Positions 63,344-64,000 of a stretch of DNA of 64,000 nt are shown one piece after another. Both the position numbers and the translations under genes were made by a program. The notes below the pieces were generated by a model. That model did not search any database, was not told the DNA's origin, and worked only from the letters and a program-made list of their open reading frames with translations. Positions within the stretch are counted from its first letter, which is position 1, and each line of letters starts with the position of its first letter. Source of the DNA: Lachnospiraceae bacterium (GTDB lineage Bacteria; Bacillota; Clostridia; Lachnospirales; Lachnospiraceae); contig JAILOV010000016.1 of assembly GCA_024690605.1 (NCBI GenBank), positions 1 through 64,000 of the forward strand. The letters run 5' to 3'.

Positions 63344-63746
63344 AGAAAAGAAGAAAAAGGATCCGGTGATCCTGCTCCTGGATCTGCTCATCATCGTCCT
63401 GCTGTTCGTGATGCTCTTTTCCGGAGCCCGCGCCTATTTCTACAGGAGCCTGACGGATGAGCATTCCTTCGGGCAGGACGCGGGCATGATGTCTTTTGAA
63501 CTGCAGAGAGGGGACTATGCCGCACTGATCCGCGGGAGATACGTCAATGAGTTCAACGGAGAGACGGAAGCGTCCCGTTATCACGCGCTCGCGGATTATG
63601 TGGAGGCCGCGTCCATGCTGAAGGTCTATGCCGCAAAACACGACGATGACAGGGCACAACAGCAGCGGGCGATCATGACCGAAGCACGGGAAGAGATGGG
63701 CGATCTCACGGTCTTTGCCGACCGGGTGGATGAAATGTTCCGGTGA
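63336..63746 (+). CDS. Small membrane protein, third gene of the cluster
   Basis: A 136-residue protein starting at ATG 63336 inside the end of the preceding gene (8-base overlap). It has a very basic N-terminus (RREKKKKD), one membrane segment (residues ~11-30) and an outer helical domain (ALIRGRYVNEFNGETEASRYHALADYVEAA). It lacks a zinc ribbon but its layout otherwise matches the two upstream proteins, so it probably works with them. The longer frame from 63270 would overlap the upstream gene by 74 bases and is rejected. Confidence 0.7.
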   Translation: MRREKKKKDPVILLLDLLIIVLLFVMLFSGARAYFYRSLTDEHSFGQDAGMMSFELQRGDYAALIRGRYVNEFNGETEASRYHALADYVEAASMLKVYAAKHDDDRAQQQRAIMTEAREEMGDLTVFADRVDEMFR

Positions 63747-63775
63747 GGATCAGCTTCCGGTCGACCGGTAATAAG

Positions 63776-64000
63776 CCGCAGGGGAGTGCGCAGAAGATCA
63801 TGAAGCTGCAGCGCCTCCGTCAGTTCCTCCAGCCGGTTCCGATAGTCCACGTCGGAGAGCCGGTAGATATCCTTGAGCAACTGGAAACTGTCCACGATCG
63901 GCACATCCCACCACAGCTGCATCCGCTGCCCGAAGACGACGCCGATCCGCCGGACATGGTCCTGCCGGTCTTTCCAGGGGATCCTTCCGTCGACCGTCAC
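63776..64000 (-). pseudogene. ABC transporter ATPase fragment (5' end beyond window)
   Basis: A minus-strand frame entering from the right edge reads VDGRIPWKDRQDHVRRIGVV, FGQRMQLWWDVPIVDSFQLLKDIYRL and ends in LHDLLRTPLR near 63776. This is the Q-loop and early helical region of an ABC-2-type exporter ATPase. In intact proteins the LSxGQ signature would follow at once; here the frame runs into the antisense of the small membrane protein gene instead. The gene therefore lacks its 3' half. The 5' part cannot be judged. Confidence 0.55.

Overview
The window looks like the chromosome of an anaerobic Firmicute of the Clostridia, most likely Lachnospiraceae. The grounds are the type III glutamine synthetase, DUF1848 and DUF6033-like proteins, a HelD-type helicase, 7TM hybrid histidine kinases, many GGDEF/EAL/HD-GYP proteins, strong GGAGG ribosome sites and sigma-A-like promoters. 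This is inference from protein content; no rRNA or other marker gene is present.

Layout. (1) 0.5-7.5 kb, minus strand: an eight-gene sulfur operon (metY, an HcyS-like carrier, an HcyF-like activating enzyme, a JAMM protease, a TusA-like protein, a MoaD-MoeB-rhodanese fusion, a family 2A encapsulin shell protein and its cysteine desulfurase cargo), with a divergent Rrf2 regulator at 7.6 kb. It combines two known systems, the encapsulin/cysteine desulfurase nanocompartment and protein-thiocarboxylate homocysteine synthesis, in one transcription unit, and is the most interesting locus here. (2) 8.1-18.7 kb: accessory DNA with several gene fragments (DUF1848, TetR, Rpn, flavodoxin, small membrane proteins), two acetyltransferases, a STAS-kinase fusion coupled to HelD, an MFS transporter, a serine hydrolase and a DUF6033-like protein. 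(3) 18.9-22.9 kb: a split phosphorelay (receiver, Hpt, hybrid kinase). (4) 22.9-37.8 kb: a nitrogen/glutamine block. Amt-PII and PurF run leftward; asnB, pyrG, glnN, gltB and gltD run rightward. Both promoters are followed at once by terminator-like hairpins in the leaders. (5) 37.8-41.2 kb: a large orphan protein and a DegV protein. (6) 41.2-46.8 kb: a decayed surface-polysaccharide cluster with truncated glycosyltransferases, a nonsense-interrupted CDP-glycerol transferase, an internally deleted glycosyltransferase and a flippase joined to a GGDEF fragment. (7) 46.9-56.4 kb: a lipoprotein and a cyclic-di-GMP/phosphorelay group (GGDEF-EAL, HD-GYP, HK-REC-Hpt-REC). (8) 56.4-61.6 kb: a nucleoside hydrolase-MoxR-DUF58-transglutaminase operon. 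(9) 61.7-64.0 kb: three small membrane proteins, two with zinc ribbons, and a truncated ABC ATPase at the edge.

How the genes may work together. In region 1 the encapsulated desulfurase could supply persulfide sulfur that TusA/rhodanese modules pass to a ubiquitin-like carrier; its thiocarboxylate would then feed MetY for homocysteine synthesis under Rrf2 control. In region 4 ammonium uptake, PII signalling, glutamine synthesis, glutamate synthase and four glutamine-using amidotransferases lie together, consistent with one nitrogen-responsive regulon. In regions 3 and 7 the same HK, REC and Hpt modules occur once as separate proteins and once fused, which suggests the separate proteins form one relay. 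No rRNA gene, intact tRNA, CRISPR array or insertion sequence was recognised.
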